NCBI RefSeq assembly: GCF_003569765.1
Contig: NZ_QXMG01000063.1
Location: 1-32,964, forward strand
From: Caldimonas tepidiphila
GTDB taxonomy: Bacteria; Pseudomonadota; Gammaproteobacteria; Burkholderiales; Burkholderiaceae_C
DNA: 32,964 bases
Direction of reading: 5' to 3'
The translations under genes and the position numbers were made by a program. The notes under the pieces were generated by a model. That model saw only the letters and a program-made list of their open reading frames with translations, searched no databases and was not told the origin of the DNA. Below are positions 15,055 through 23,352 of this stretch, in pieces. Within the stretch, counting starts at the first letter, position 1. Each line of letters begins with the position of its first letter.

Positions 15055-16445
15055 GTCCCCTCCTTGCTGCGTCGAAGCGTGGTGCCGGGCGCGCAGTGCC
15101 CGGCGAGATCGTCGGGCGTGCGCTCGAACGCGCAGCCCCAGTCCAGCGGCTGGTCCTGCACGTAGCGCTTGCCGAGCTGCCACGCGATCTCGGCGCGCGC
15201 CAGCTCGACCCCCATGTAGAAGGCATGCGCCGCGTCGTTCTCGAGCCCGAGCCGCGGCCACAGCTCGAAGGCGTCCTGCGCCAGCCGCATGCCGTCGCGG
15301 TTGTAGACGTGCACGCCGAGCGGCGAGACCTGGACGCGGAAGTTCGGGTCGCGCACCGCCTCGGCGGTCTGCGCGATCTCCTCGGGCGTGTCGGGGTGCG
15401 GGTGCTTGGCGTGCACCGTCATCAGCTTGTCGGACAGGCCCTTGGGCAGCGTCTGCTGGCGGCGGGCGGCGTGCATCACGCGCCGCGCCCAGTCCGCCTC
15501 GCGCACCGCGCGGCGCGCGTGGCCGCTGACCTGCGTCGTCAGGATCGCGCGCACGTCGAGCTCGGCCGCGATGCCCAGCAGCACCGCGTTGATGCCGCTG
15601 GTGTCGGCCTCGGTCAGCTCGGTGACGTTGCCCACGCCCATCATGATCTCGACCTCCGGGCAGCGCTCGCGCAGGCGCTGGTAGCGGCAGATCGAGGCGG
15701 CGAGGCCGAAGGGGATCGGGTCGAGGATCGGGTCGGCGAGGAAGGGCCGAGCGCGCGCGCGCATCGCGTCGATCGCCGCGTGCAGCGAGGCCTCGTCGCC
15801 CGGCTCGCGCGGGATCAGCACCGGCGTGGCCCGCACCTCGTCGGCGATCCAGAGCGTGTCGACGGTGAGGCTCAGCAGGTAGTCGGCGCCGGCGCGCCCG
15901 CCGCGCAGCAGCTCCTGGGTGTCGAGCGAGTCGACGCTGACGCGCAGCCCCGCGTCCTTCAGCGCCCGCACGCTCTCCTCCAGGTGCGGGAAGGGCGTCT
16001 CCGGCAGGCAGCCGAGGTCGATCACGCCGGCGCCGTCGGCGGCGAGCGCCCGTCCCCGCGCGACGACCTGTTCGACCGTCAGGCGCGGCGCGTCGACGAT
16101 CTCGGCGAAGATCTCGGTGCCGTACTCGCCCAGGTCCGCCGGCTTGTCGGCCTGCCTGAAGAAGCGCGGCAGGTCCTTGAGCTCCTCGGGGCCGCGCTGC
16201 ACCGGGATGCCGTAGTGCGCGCTCAGCGCGTCCACGTCGCCGCGGCAGCGCCCCGGCACCAGCAGGCGGTCGGCGGCGATCGGCGCCGGCACGCGGCGGC
16301 GGATCATGTCGGCGGTCATCAGCGCCGCCACCTGCAGGCCGATCTCGCGCACCTCCCAGGTGAAGGGCGCGTCGTCGAGGCCCCGCAGCACGCGCTCGAG
16401 CCCCGGCTGGGCCAGCCGGCCGGTCAGGAAGACGATGTGTTCCAT
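15051..16445 (-). CDS. DUF6513 / dihydropteroate-synthase-like protein
   Basis: A 464-residue protein of the H4MPT-linked family that combines an N-terminal segment (MEHIVFLTGRLAQPGLERVL) with a dihydropteroate-synthase-like TIM barrel. DHPS-like blocks are VIDLGCLPETPFPHLEESV, LRVSVDSLDTQELLRGG, PFLADPILDPIPFG and EIMMGVGNVTELT. True folate DHPS joins p-aminobenzoate to the pterin. In the H4MPT route the arylamine is ribofuranosylaminobenzene phosphate, so this protein is a candidate for that coupling; this is family-based inference. It overlaps afpA upstream by 22 nt and DUF447 downstream by ATGA. Confidence 0.85.
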   Translation of the reverse strand: MEHIVFLTGRLAQPGLERVLRGLDDAPFTWEVREIGLQVAALMTADMIRRRVPAPIAADRLLVPGRCRGDVDALSAHYGIPVQRGPEELKDLPRFFRQADKPADLGEYGTEIFAEIVDAPRLTVEQVVARGRALAADGAGVIDLGCLPETPFPHLEESVRALKDAGLRVSVDSLDTQELLRGGRAGADYLLSLTVDTLWIADEVRATPVLIPREPGDEASLHAAIDAMRARARPFLADPILDPIPFGLAASICRYQRLRERCPEVEIMMGVGNVTELTEADTSGINAVLLGIAAELDVRAILTTQVSGHARRAVREADWARRVMHAARRQQTLPKGLSDKLMTVHAKHPHPDTPEEIAQTAEAVRDPNFRVQVSPLGVHVYNRDGMRLAQDAFELWPRLGLENDAAHAFYMGVELARAEIAWQLGKRYVQDQPLDWGCAFERTPDDLAGHCAPGTTLRRSKEGT

Positions 16446-16990
16446 GCGCGGGACAGCTGTTGCAGCCGCGCGTGCAGCGCGGCCTCGAGCGCGGCGGGCG
16501 AGCACACCACCTCGCAGAAATCGATGCGGCGCAGCCGCTCGACGTTGTCGAGCTCGATCGCGCGGGGCTTGAGCGTCACCCAGTCGTGCGGCGACTTCGT
16601 CACGACTACCGGCTCCGTGTCGCACGCGAAGACGAGGCCCGGGATGCCGAGCTTGCCGGCCTGCGCGAACATGTTGGTCGGCAGCGTGTCCGAGATGCCG
16701 AAGGCACACTTGGCCACGGTGTTGCTCGTCGCGGGCGCCACCACCACCGTGTGGTAGAGGTCCTCGTAGAGCATGCCCACCGGCACCGAGCTCGCGCTCT
16801 TGTCGCGGAAGACGCGGAAGCGCTGCCTGAGCACCTCGAGCGTGAAGCCGTACTGCGGCAGCACCTCCTCGGCCGCGGCCGACAGGAACAGGTCCACGTC
16901 GGGCAGGCGCATCGCGAGCGCCATCGCTTCCTCGAGGTAGTGCCCCGAGCCGGTCACCGTCCAGGCGAAGCGCGAGCGCGCGGCGACCAC
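16424..16990 (-). CDS. afpA: Archaeoflavoprotein AfpA-like flavoprotein
   Basis: A flavoprotein of the Rossmann-like phosphopantothenoylcysteine decarboxylase fold. Characteristic blocks are FAWTVTGSGHYLEE, VDLFLSAAAEEVLPQYG, VVVAPATSNTVAKCAFGISD (FMN-binding) and GLVFACDTEP. The GTG at 16990 gives 188 residues and starts 34 nt after the regulator stop, and the next residues resemble the usual start of the family. An ATG at 17092 is also open but would overlap the regulator by about 65 nt and add a low-complexity leader. Ribosome-binding signals are weak for both. Homologues travel with H4MPT genes and may deliver electrons from ferredoxin to a biosynthetic step; the partner is unknown. Confidence 0.85.
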   Translation of the reverse strand: MVAARSRFAWTVTGSGHYLEEAMALAMRLPDVDLFLSAAAEEVLPQYGFTLEVLRQRFRVFRDKSASSVPVGMLYEDLYHTVVVAPATSNTVAKCAFGISDTLPTNMFAQAGKLGIPGLVFACDTEPVVVTKSPHDWVTLKPRAIELDNVERLRRIDFCEVVCSPAALEAALHARLQQLSRAWNTSSS

Positions 16991-17024
16991 GGGCTCGCGG
17001 GCCGTCGCGGGCGTCGCGCTGGCC

Positions 17025-19034
17025 TCAGGCGCGCGGCGTGACGGGGATCTGGAGCTTATGAAGTTTCCGGTAGAGGGTGTTGCGGCTGACATCGAGCGCC
17101 TTCGCGACGTTGCTCACGTTCCAGCGATGCTGCTCGAGCAGGCGCAGCAGCACCTGCCGTTCGTTCGACTGGATCACGTTGAGCCCGCTCGGCGCGGGCT
17201 CGGGGAGGGATTCGGGGATCGACGGCGCGGCCTCGGGCGCGGGCAGCTGCGGCGTCGCGAACGTGCCGGGGGCGGGCTGCGACGGCGCGGCGGCCGGGCT
17301 GCCGCCGGCGAGCGAGGGCAGCTGGGGCAGCCCGATCGGCTCGCCGTCGGACAGCGCGACCGCGGTGCGCAGCACGTGGCGCATCTGGCGCAGGTTGCCG
17401 GGCCAGGGATGCGCCATCAGCAGCGCCTCGGCCTCGGGCGTGAGCCCGGGCGCCTCGCCGCCGGCCTCCTCGCGCAGGATCTTCGCGATCAGCTCGCGGC
17501 GGTCGGCGCGCTCGCGCAGCGGCGGCAGGTGCAGCTCGATGCCGTTGAGCCGGTAGTACAGGTCCTCGCGGAAGCGCCCCTCGGCGACGAGCTCGGCGAG
17601 CTTGCGGTGGCTCGCAGACAGCAGCTGGAAATTCACCGCGTGCGTCTCCTCGGTGCCGAGCGGCGTGACCTGGCGCTCGTCGAGCACGCGCAGCAGCCGC
17701 GCCTGCAGATCGAGCGGCATGTCGCCGATCTCGTCGAGGAAGAGCGTGCCGCCGTCGGCCTGCAGGATCTTGCCGCGCCGCCCGCTGCGCTGCGCGCCGG
17801 TGAAGGCGCCGGCGCGGTAGCCGAACAGCTCGGCCTCGATCAGGCTCTCGGGCAGGCTCGCGCAGTTGACCGCGACGAAGGCGCCGCCGGCGTGGCCGCT
17901 GCGCTCGTGCACCGCGCGGGCGAACACCTCCTTGCCGGCGCCGGTCTCGCCGTGCAGCAGCACCGGCGTGTTGCGCGCGATCACGCGGCGCGCGGTCTCG
18001 AGGTGCGCGGCGAGGATCGGGTCGCCGCTCGTCGGCGCATGGGCCGAAGGCCGCAGCGGACGGGCCGCGGCGAGCCGGCGCGGCAGGGCGGCCGCGGCCC
18101 CGTCGCCCGCGGGCCGGCGCGCCACCGCGAAGAAGCGGTGCGCGCCGTTGACGCGGTAGGTCACCACCGGGTGGAAGGACGCGGCGCTGCTGCGCTCGAC
18201 GATGTCGTCGAGCGTGGTCTCGAAGAAGTCGTCGATGCGGCGCTCGTTCAGCTCGGCGAGCGAGCGCACGCCGAGCTGGAACAGCGCGCTGCGGTTGGCG
18301 GCGAGGATGCGCCCGTCCTGCCCGAGCGCCAGGCGCCCTTCGTGCAGCGTGTAGACGAACTCGGGGCGGGTGTGGAAGTGCACCGGGTGCGCGTGGCGGA
18401 AGCGCCGGTCGAGCAGCCGGTTCTCGATCATGCGCGCGGTCATGTCGAGCAGCACCAGCACGTGCTGCTGCATCAGGTTCGAGCGGCTCGTGACGTCGAG
18501 CACCGCGGCCATGCGGCCCGACGGGTCGATGATCGGCACCGCCGAGCAGGTCAGCGACGTGAAGCGCGTGAAGAAGTGGTCCTCCTGGCGCACCGAGATC
18601 GGCCGCGCCGCGGCGAGGCAGGTGCCCATGCCGTTGGTGCCGGCCTCGGCCTCGCTCCACTTCGCGCCGACGTGAAAGCCCACGGGCTTGAGCTCGTCGG
18701 CGAACTCGGGCGAGGACACCATGTGCAGGATCACGCCGTCGGTGTCGGTGAGCACCACCGCGGACAGCGGGTCGGCGAGCTGCTGGAACAGCGTCGTCAT
18801 CTCGTAGCGCGCGCACTCGATGACGTCGGCCATGCGCTCGCGGCGCTCGTCGAGCTCGTCGACGGGGCAGCTCGGCGGCCGCGGCGCGCGGTCGGGGTGC
18901 AGCCGGTAGTCCTGCAGGCAGCGCATCCAGGAACTGGCGACCACCTCGCTGATCTCGTCTGCGCGCACCCCGCGCTGCACGACGTCGAGGATGCGGTCGG
19001 TGTGCCTCGCGGGCACGGAGAGCGACTGGTTCAT
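17025..19034 (-). CDS. Sigma54-dependent activator, AcoR type (regulator 1)
   Basis: A 669-residue bacterial enhancer-binding protein. Residues about 80-205 form a GAF-type sensor with the AcoR-like signature AGTNGMGTCLA and FTSLTCSAVPIIDP. A PAS-like segment lies at 220-300. The AAA+ domain starts near 335: Walker A GETGAGKE at 362-369, the sigma54-contacting GAFTGA at 409-414, and Walker [11 protein letters not shown] near 429. A Pro/Ala-rich linker leads to a Fis-type helix-turn-helix, NVSNVAKALDVSRNTLYRKL. The start at 19034 has CGGAG about 8 nt upstream. The likely inducer binds the GAF domain. It is divergent from folB and just upstream of afpA, so it plausibly controls the C1 genes. 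Confidence 0.93.
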   Translation of the reverse strand: MNQSLSVPARHTDRILDVVQRGVRADEISEVVASSWMRCLQDYRLHPDRAPRPPSCPVDELDERRERMADVIECARYEMTTLFQQLADPLSAVVLTDTDGVILHMVSSPEFADELKPVGFHVGAKWSEAEAGTNGMGTCLAAARPISVRQEDHFFTRFTSLTCSAVPIIDPSGRMAAVLDVTSRSNLMQQHVLVLLDMTARMIENRLLDRRFRHAHPVHFHTRPEFVYTLHEGRLALGQDGRILAANRSALFQLGVRSLAELNERRIDDFFETTLDDIVERSSAASFHPVVTYRVNGAHRFFAVARRPAGDGAAAALPRRLAAARPLRPSAHAPTSGDPILAAHLETARRVIARNTPVLLHGETGAGKEVFARAVHERSGHAGGAFVAVNCASLPESLIEAELFGYRAGAFTGAQRSGRRGKILQADGGTLFLDEIGDMPLDLQARLLRVLDERQVTPLGTEETHAVNFQLLSASHRKLAELVAEGRFREDLYYRLNGIELHLPPLRERADRRELIAKILREEAGGEAPGLTPEAEALLMAHPWPGNLRQMRHVLRTAVALSDGEPIGLPQLPSLAGGSPAAAPSQPAPGTFATPQLPAPEAAPSIPESLPEPAPSGLNVIQSNERQVLLRLLEQHRWNVSNVAKALDVSRNTLYRKLHKLQIPVTPRA

Positions 19035-19268
19035 GTACTGCTCCGGAGTTCGCGTGCCGATGCTGGGGCACCGGTACGTGGGTCGATTTTCCATGATTGC
19101 CGACCTTTGCTGTACCGGGCATGCCCCCCCTCGGTGCCCGCTTCGGGGAGGGGGTTTTCCATGGCGCCGCGACGCAATTCGTGGTCTGCATCTTGCTCGA
19201 CCTGCCGCTCCGCACGCCCCGAGGCGGCGGCCCGAGGAACCTTCACAGCACACGAGGAGACACGAACG
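19035..19268. promoter_or_regulatory. Divergent region between regulator 1 and folB
   Basis: 234 nt that should hold both promoters. For folB a sigma54-like element is seen (separate entry). For the regulator no sigma54 or clear sigma70 promoter could be assigned. The ACACnGTGT motif found near the fhc and mptG promoters was not seen here. Confidence 0.4.
19182..19197 (+). promoter_or_regulatory. Possible sigma54 promoter before folB
   Basis: TGGTCTGCATCTTGCT has GG and GC exactly 10 nt apart and a full TTGC -12 block, but the -24 block matches only in TGG. The predicted RNA start is near 19208, leaving a leader of about 60 nt. Confidence 0.4.
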
Positions 19269-19766
19269 ATGAACGCCAGCTTCCCCCAGACCCGCTTCGC
19301 CCCCCTCGACGCCAGCGGCGTGGCGCTGCCGATGGACCTCGTCTTCATCGACGGCTTCGTCGGCGAGACGGTGATCGGCATCTTCGAGGACGAGCTGCAC
19401 GACACGCAGCCGGTGCGCATCGACCTGCAGGCGGGCGTGCCGCGCGTGCGGGCCTGCGAGACCGACCGCATCCACGACACGATCGACTACGGCGTGGTGC
19501 GCGAGCGGCTGCTGCGCCTGCTGGCCGGGCACCGCGTGCAGCTGCTCGAGGCGCTGGCGGAGTCGATCGCGGAGATGCTGCTGCGGGAGTTCGGGGCGCA
19601 CTGGGTGCGGGTCGCGGTGGCGAAGCCGCGCAAGTTCAGGGACGTGGAGTCGGTGGGCGTGGTGATCGAGCGGCGCGCCGACGAGCCGCGGGCCGCGCAG
19701 CGCGCCGACCGGGGCGGCGCGGTGCTGTCGCTGATCGGTGCCGGGATGGTGCCCGGGGCCGACTGA
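19269..19766 (+). CDS. folB: Dihydroneopterin aldolase-like protein
   Basis: A 165-residue FolB-family protein. Core: LVFIDGFVGETVIGIFEDE (pterin-binding region with the usual Glu), DTIDYGVVRERLLRLL, and the C-terminal VRVAVAKPRKFRDVESVGVVIE with the catalytic-type lysine. It releases glycolaldehyde from dihydroneopterin to give 6-hydroxymethyl-dihydropterin, the pterin needed for folate and, by family analogy, for H4MPT. A 20-residue N-terminal and a 25-residue C-terminal extension are unusual for FolB. GAGGAG lies about 10 nt upstream. It is the only plus-strand gene between 13.7 and 26.8 kb. Confidence 0.88.
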   Translation: MNASFPQTRFAPLDASGVALPMDLVFIDGFVGETVIGIFEDELHDTQPVRIDLQAGVPRVRACETDRIHDTIDYGVVRERLLRLLAGHRVQLLEALAESIAEMLLREFGAHWVRVAVAKPRKFRDVESVGVVIERRADEPRAAQRADRGGAVLSLIGAGMVPGAD

Positions 19767-19777
19767 GGGAGGAGGGG

Positions 19778-19828
19778 GGCACCGCCCGCCAGGGCACGCG
19801 CCGCGTGAGCGGCAAGTCGGGCGGTGCC
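19778..19828. terminator. 11-bp inverted repeat between folB and fae
   Basis: GGCACCGCCCG (19778-19788) pairs perfectly with CGGGCGGTGCC (19818-19828), with a 29-nt loop. It lies between two convergent stops and could act on both strands. There is no T-tract, so it may be an RNA-stabilising hairpin rather than an intrinsic terminator. Confidence 0.5.
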
Positions 19829-19863
19829 GTTCCGGATCAGTCCTTGAGCGTGGCGCTCCTCCT

Positions 19864-20376
19864 TCAGGCAGCGGCCTGGAACGGGTGGGTCGCGTTGGCC
19901 TTCTTGGCCACCACCTCCGCGGCCGAGGGCTCGCAGCGCACGGCGCGGGCGATCGCCTCGCGCGTGGCGCGGTAGTTGTAGTCCTGGATCTTCTGGTCGT
20001 CCTCGGCCAGCCAGTGGATGAACACGCCGACGCAGACGAACAGGTTGTCGGCCTCGTCCTGCGGGATGGTGCCGTCCTCGACGCTGTCGGCCACGGCCAT
20101 CGCGACCGCGCGCTGCGCCGGGCCGAACATCTGCACCGCCTGCTTGGCGCCCTTGATCGTGACCTTGTTGAACATCACGGTGTTGGGCTTGGTCAGCAGG
20201 TTGGGCGCGACCACCGCGAGCAGCGAGGTGAAGCCGTCCTTGTTGTTGACCAGCGCGTTGGCGAAGGCGGTCTCGGCGGGGCTGCCGCGCGGGCCGATGA
20301 TCAGGTCGATGTGGGCGACTTCGTTGCCGTCGCCGACCAGCGATTCGCCGACGAGCATGCGGTCGATCTTTGCCAT
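19864..20376 (-). CDS. fae: Formaldehyde-activating enzyme
   Basis: A 170-residue canonical Fae that condenses formaldehyde with H4MPT to methylene-H4MPT, the entry step of the pathway. Nearly all family landmarks are intact: [19 protein letters not shown] with the catalytic His22, [38 protein letters not shown] and the ending [13 protein letters not shown] about 9 nt upstream fixes the start. It is last in the run mptG-mtdB-ATP-grasp-mch-ATP-grasp-citG, 74 nt after the citG-like stop. That gap and the 3' side both contain strong hairpins, which could allow it to accumulate as a separate, stable message; Fae is an abundant protein in methylotrophs. Confidence 0.98.
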   Translation of the reverse strand: MAKIDRMLVGESLVGDGNEVAHIDLIIGPRGSPAETAFANALVNNKDGFTSLLAVVAPNLLTKPNTVMFNKVTIKGAKQAVQMFGPAQRAVAMAVADSVEDGTIPQDEADNLFVCVGVFIHWLAEDDQKIQDYNYRATREAIARAVRCEPSAAEVVAKKANATHPFQAAA

Positions 20377-20415
20377 GGGTCTGTCTCCGTTGAGGAAAGG
20401 TTGATGGTGGTGCCC

Positions 20416-20443
20416 GAGGAGACTCCTCCCCCCGGCGGGGAGG
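20416..20443 (-). other. GC-rich hairpin in the fae leader
   Basis: CCTCCCC (20425-20431) pairs with GGGGAGG (20437-20443) around a 5-nt loop, and GAGGAG-A-CTCCTC (20416-20428) forms a competing palindrome. Both lie between the citG-like stop and fae, 40-67 nt before the fae ATG. An RNA-processing or stability element is plausible. Confidence 0.4.
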
Positions 20444-20450
20444 GCAGCTA

Positions 20451-21374
20451 TCACGTTCCGTGCCACAGCCAGGCGCGGCTCACGCGGTGATCCCAGCCGG
20501 GCTCGAGCAGCGTGGCCAGCAGCAGCGTCGCCACCGCCAGATCGGCGCTGGTGCCGGGGTTGAGGCCCTGTGCCTTCAGCGATTCGTCCCACACCGCGAA
20601 GCAGGGGTCGGCATCGAGCGCGGCGCCGCGCAGCGCGCGCTGCCGCCAGACCTGTGCCTGCGCCATGACACTGTGTGCCGCCGGCTCGCCGTGCTTTCGC
20701 ACAATGTGTGAATCGGGCCAGCGCGCCGCGAACGCGAGCCACGCGGCCTGCACCGCGGCGGCGACGCCGCGCGGAGCCGCGGCGCGGAAGGCTGCCAGCC
20801 CGGTGTCGAACAGGTCCTCGAAGCCCAGCGCGTACTGGCGCGCGATGCTGTCGCGGTGCGCGGCCAGCGCCATCGCCTCGCGCAGCGCGAGGCTCGGCGC
20901 CTCGGCCACGTCCTGCTCGGCCGCGCGCCCGAGCCCGCCCGGGTTGGCGAGCGCGATCGCGCGGTAGGCGGCGCGCGCGTCGTCCACGTCGAGGCCGTCG
21001 AGCACCTGCTCCACCGCGCGGCGCAGCGCCGCGGCGTCGCCCGGCGCGGGCCGGCGCTCCAGCGCCGCGGCGATCGGCGCGCACAGCAGCACGATGCCGA
21101 GGTTGGTGTTACAGCCGGCCGCCGCGACCGTGGCCCGCATCGCCGACTCGATGCGCTCGCCCACCGGGCGGCCGCGCGCGAACAGCGCCGGCGCGGCGGC
21201 CGCCGCGCTCCTGAGGAACATCGCCGCGTCCATGCGGTGCCCCTCCGAATGGCCGCTGACGTTGCCGGGCTTGCGCACCGCGACGTCGAGCTCGCAGGCG
21301 AGCAGGAAGGCGTCCCGGCCCGGCCCCTGCCAGGCGGCGGTCTCGAGCGGCCCGGGCCGCAGCAGCGCGCTCAT
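20451..21374 (-). CDS. CitG-like (triphosphoribosyl-dephospho-CoA synthase family) protein
   Basis: A 307-residue member of the CitG/MdcB family. The signature [22 protein letters not shown] near residue 35 matches the usual KPGxV-x-H family motif, followed by [16 protein letters not shown]. CitG moves a phosphoribosyl group from ATP onto dephospho-CoA. In methylotrophs a homologue always sits with mch and fae (called orf7 in the older literature, by gene order). A role in adding the ribosyl unit to the H4MPT side chain would fit, but is inference. ATGA overlap with the ATP-grasp gene upstream. Two ACAnTGTG-like palindromes lie inside the gene at 20668-20676 and 20700-20708. Confidence 0.88.
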   Translation of the reverse strand: MSALLRPGPLETAAWQGPGRDAFLLACELDVAVRKPGNVSGHSEGHRMDAAMFLRSAAAAAPALFARGRPVGERIESAMRATVAAAGCNTNLGIVLLCAPIAAALERRPAPGDAAALRRAVEQVLDGLDVDDARAAYRAIALANPGGLGRAAEQDVAEAPSLALREAMALAAHRDSIARQYALGFEDLFDTGLAAFRAAAPRGVAAAVQAAWLAFAARWPDSHIVRKHGEPAAHSVMAQAQVWRQRALRGAALDADPCFAVWDESLKAQGLNPGTSADLAVATLLLATLLEPGWDHRVSRAWLWHGT

Positions 21375-22330
21375 GCGCTGCGCTCCTGCGGGCCGCCCGC
21401 GCGCTGCCGCGCCTCGGCCAGCCGCCGGTCGAGCAGGTCGTCGACGATCGCACGCGCGATGCGCAGCGGCGTGACGCGCTGCAGCCCCTGCCAGGCCGCG
21501 ACGCCGTTGACCTCCAGCACGAGCAGCCCCTGCGGCGCGGCGGCCGACAGCGGCGCGGGGATGAGGTCCACCCCGGCGTAGTCGAGCCCGAGCGCCTGCG
21601 CGGCGGCAACCGCCAGCCGCGCCAGCGCCGGCGTGAGCGCCGCCGCCTCGCAGCGCGCGCCCTGCGCGACGTTGTGCACCCAGTGCTCGCTCACGCGCCG
21701 CATTGCCGCGACCGCGCGCCCGCCGATCACCATCACGCGCCAGTCGTGGCCGGGCGCGCCCATTGGCGGCACGAAGCGCTGCAGGTAGGCGAGCGAGCCG
21801 TAGGCGCCGTCGAGCGGCGGCAGCGGCCGGTGCGCGCCGTCGACGCGGCCGACGAGCTGCAGGCCCTTGCCCTGCGAGCCGAACAGCGGCTTGAGCACCA
21901 GCGCATGGCCCGCCGCGCTCTCGCGCATCACGATGCGCTGCGCCTGCGCCGCCGACTCGGTGGCCCAGGTCGGCGGCGCGGGGATGCCGGCCGCGTGCAG
22001 CAGCAGGCTCGTCATCGACTTGTCGACGCTGCGCTCGATCGCGCGCGCGTCGTTGTAGACCGGCACGCCCAGCTCGCGCAGCGCGTGCAGCACCCCGAGG
22101 CGCTTGGTCACCTGCTCGAAGCTGCCGCCGGCGATGCCGCGCACCAGCACCGCGTCGGGCAGCGCGCGGCCGAAGCCGGGCAGCGCGAGGCCGTGCCAAG
22201 CGGCCGTCGTGTCGACGCGGCAGTCGGCGAGGTCGAGGCAGCGGCCCTCGGCGCCGCGCGCGCGCAGCGCCCGCTGCAGCTCGCGCGTGTGCCAGCCGGT
22301 CTCGTCCGTCATGATCGCCACGCGCGTCAT
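21371..22330 (-). CDS. RimK-type ATP-grasp ligase (MptN-like)
   Basis: A 319-residue ATP-grasp protein of the RimK type. It begins MTRVAIMTDETGWHTRELQRAL. ATP-binding blocks are HALVLKPLFGSQGKGLQLV and LAYLQRFVPPMGAPGHDWRVMVIGG; the metal/phosphate end is LLVLEVNGVAAWQGLQRV. RimK-type enzymes add amino acids, usually glutamate; MptN is the methanogen ligase acting on H4MPT. It lies between mch and the citG-like gene, overlapping both by ATGA, the position of orf5 in methylotroph C1 clusters. Its substrate could be the pterin or the poly-glutamate tail of methylofuran; sequence alone does not decide. Confidence 0.88.
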   Translation of the reverse strand: MTRVAIMTDETGWHTRELQRALRARGAEGRCLDLADCRVDTTAAWHGLALPGFGRALPDAVLVRGIAGGSFEQVTKRLGVLHALRELGVPVYNDARAIERSVDKSMTSLLLHAAGIPAPPTWATESAAQAQRIVMRESAAGHALVLKPLFGSQGKGLQLVGRVDGAHRPLPPLDGAYGSLAYLQRFVPPMGAPGHDWRVMVIGGRAVAAMRRVSEHWVHNVAQGARCEAAALTPALARLAVAAAQALGLDYAGVDLIPAPLSAAAPQGLLVLEVNGVAAWQGLQRVTPLRIARAIVDDLLDRRLAEARQRAGGPQERSA

Positions 22331-23352
22331 TCGTGCGCTCCTTGGCGCCACAATTGCTGCAGCAGCGGCATCTCGAGCCGCCCGCCGTGCCAGGTGTTGC
22401 CGCTGTCGAGGTTGGTGACCCAGGCCTCCGCGGGCGCGAACAGGCTGGGGTCGATCTTGTAGAAGTCGTGGCCGGCGTCCCTGAAGATCTCCGCGAAGGA
22501 GCGGCCGTGGTCGGGCGAGTGGATCGACGGCAGCTGCTGCGCCAGGCGCCGCGCCGCCTCGTCGTCGCCGCGCACGCACAGGTGCACGCGACCGCCGTAG
22601 AGGATCGCGTCGTTGGTGCGGCCCATCGCCTGCAGCCCGTCCGGGCTCGGCGCGGGCAGCGGCGCGCTCGCGTTGCCCTCGACGATGCGCCCGAGCGGGA
22701 AGCCGCTCACGTGCGCCTTGTGCAGCGCCACCTCCAGCACGCGCGCCACCACCTGCGTGGTGCCGGCGAGGCTCGCGGTCGGCGTGACGATCAGCGTCAG
22801 CGCCCCGGGCGGCAGGCCGCAGTCCGCGAGCACCTTGTCGACGATCACCCGCGGCGGCAGCCGGTCGACCTCGAGCACCAGGCAGCCGCTGTCGGCGCGG
22901 TCGCGGTAGCCGAGCTCGGCGAAGAGCTCCTCGCGCGCGGCGAGCGCGCGCGCCGGGCCGGAGCCGAGCGAGAAGAACTTCCTGCCGCCGGTCTGCTCCT
23001 TGGTCGCCGACAGGCTCCAGCCCGCGTACTGGCTGCCGAGGCAGGCGAGCACCGGCTGGGAGCTGCTCACCTCGAGCCAGGTCGGCCAGCCTTCGCGCGG
23101 CGTGGCGGCGAGGTGCACGCGGCCGAGCCCGCCCATGCAGATCTCGGCGATCGCGAGGCCGGCGGCGATGCTGCCCTGCGCCTCGATGCCGGCGTCGACG
23201 ATGCAGGTGCCGCGCTCGTCGCGGTGCAGCGCGAGGCGCAGCTCGTCGGCGCGCGCCAGCAGCTGCGCGACGCGCGCCGCGGCGAGCCGGTTGACGCTGA
23301 GCGCGGGCGGCCGCTCAGCCGGGGAGGAGGGGGCTTGCGCAGCCTCGTTCAT
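22327..23352 (-). CDS. mch: Methenyl-H4MPT cyclohydrolase
   Basis: A 341-residue Mch that hydrolyses methenyl-H4MPT to N5-formyl-H4MPT, the third pathway step. Recognisable blocks: IEAQGSIAAGLAIAEICMGG, SSQPVLACLGSQYAGWSL, KFFSLGSGPARALA, SGCLVLEVDRLPP and GRTNDAILYGGRVHL. The first 20 residues are a non-conserved extension. The ATG at 23352 has GGAG about 8 nt upstream, which supports a 38-nt overlap with the 3' end of the preceding ATP-grasp gene; ATGA overlap with the next gene. It lies between MtdB (previous reaction) and Fae. Confidence 0.97.
   Translation of the reverse strand: MNEAAQAPSSPAERPPALSVNRLAAARVAQLLARADELRLALHRDERGTCIVDAGIEAQGSIAAGLAIAEICMGGLGRVHLAATPREGWPTWLEVSSSQPVLACLGSQYAGWSLSATKEQTGGRKFFSLGSGPARALAAREELFAELGYRDRADSGCLVLEVDRLPPRVIVDKVLADCGLPPGALTLIVTPTASLAGTTQVVARVLEVALHKAHVSGFPLGRIVEGNASAPLPAPSPDGLQAMGRTNDAILYGGRVHLCVRGDDEAARRLAQQLPSIHSPDHGRSFAEIFRDAGHDFYKIDPSLFAPAEAWVTNLDSGNTWHGGRLEMPLLQQLWRQGAHE

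Noticed and set aside
20645-20660. Sigma54-like element inside the citG-like gene that could serve fae
   Set aside because: The reverse strand reads AGGCACAGGTCTGGC with correct spacing but a poor -12 block (TGGC), and it is over 250 nt from fae within coding sequence. Too weak to call, although it lies beside ACACTGTGT.
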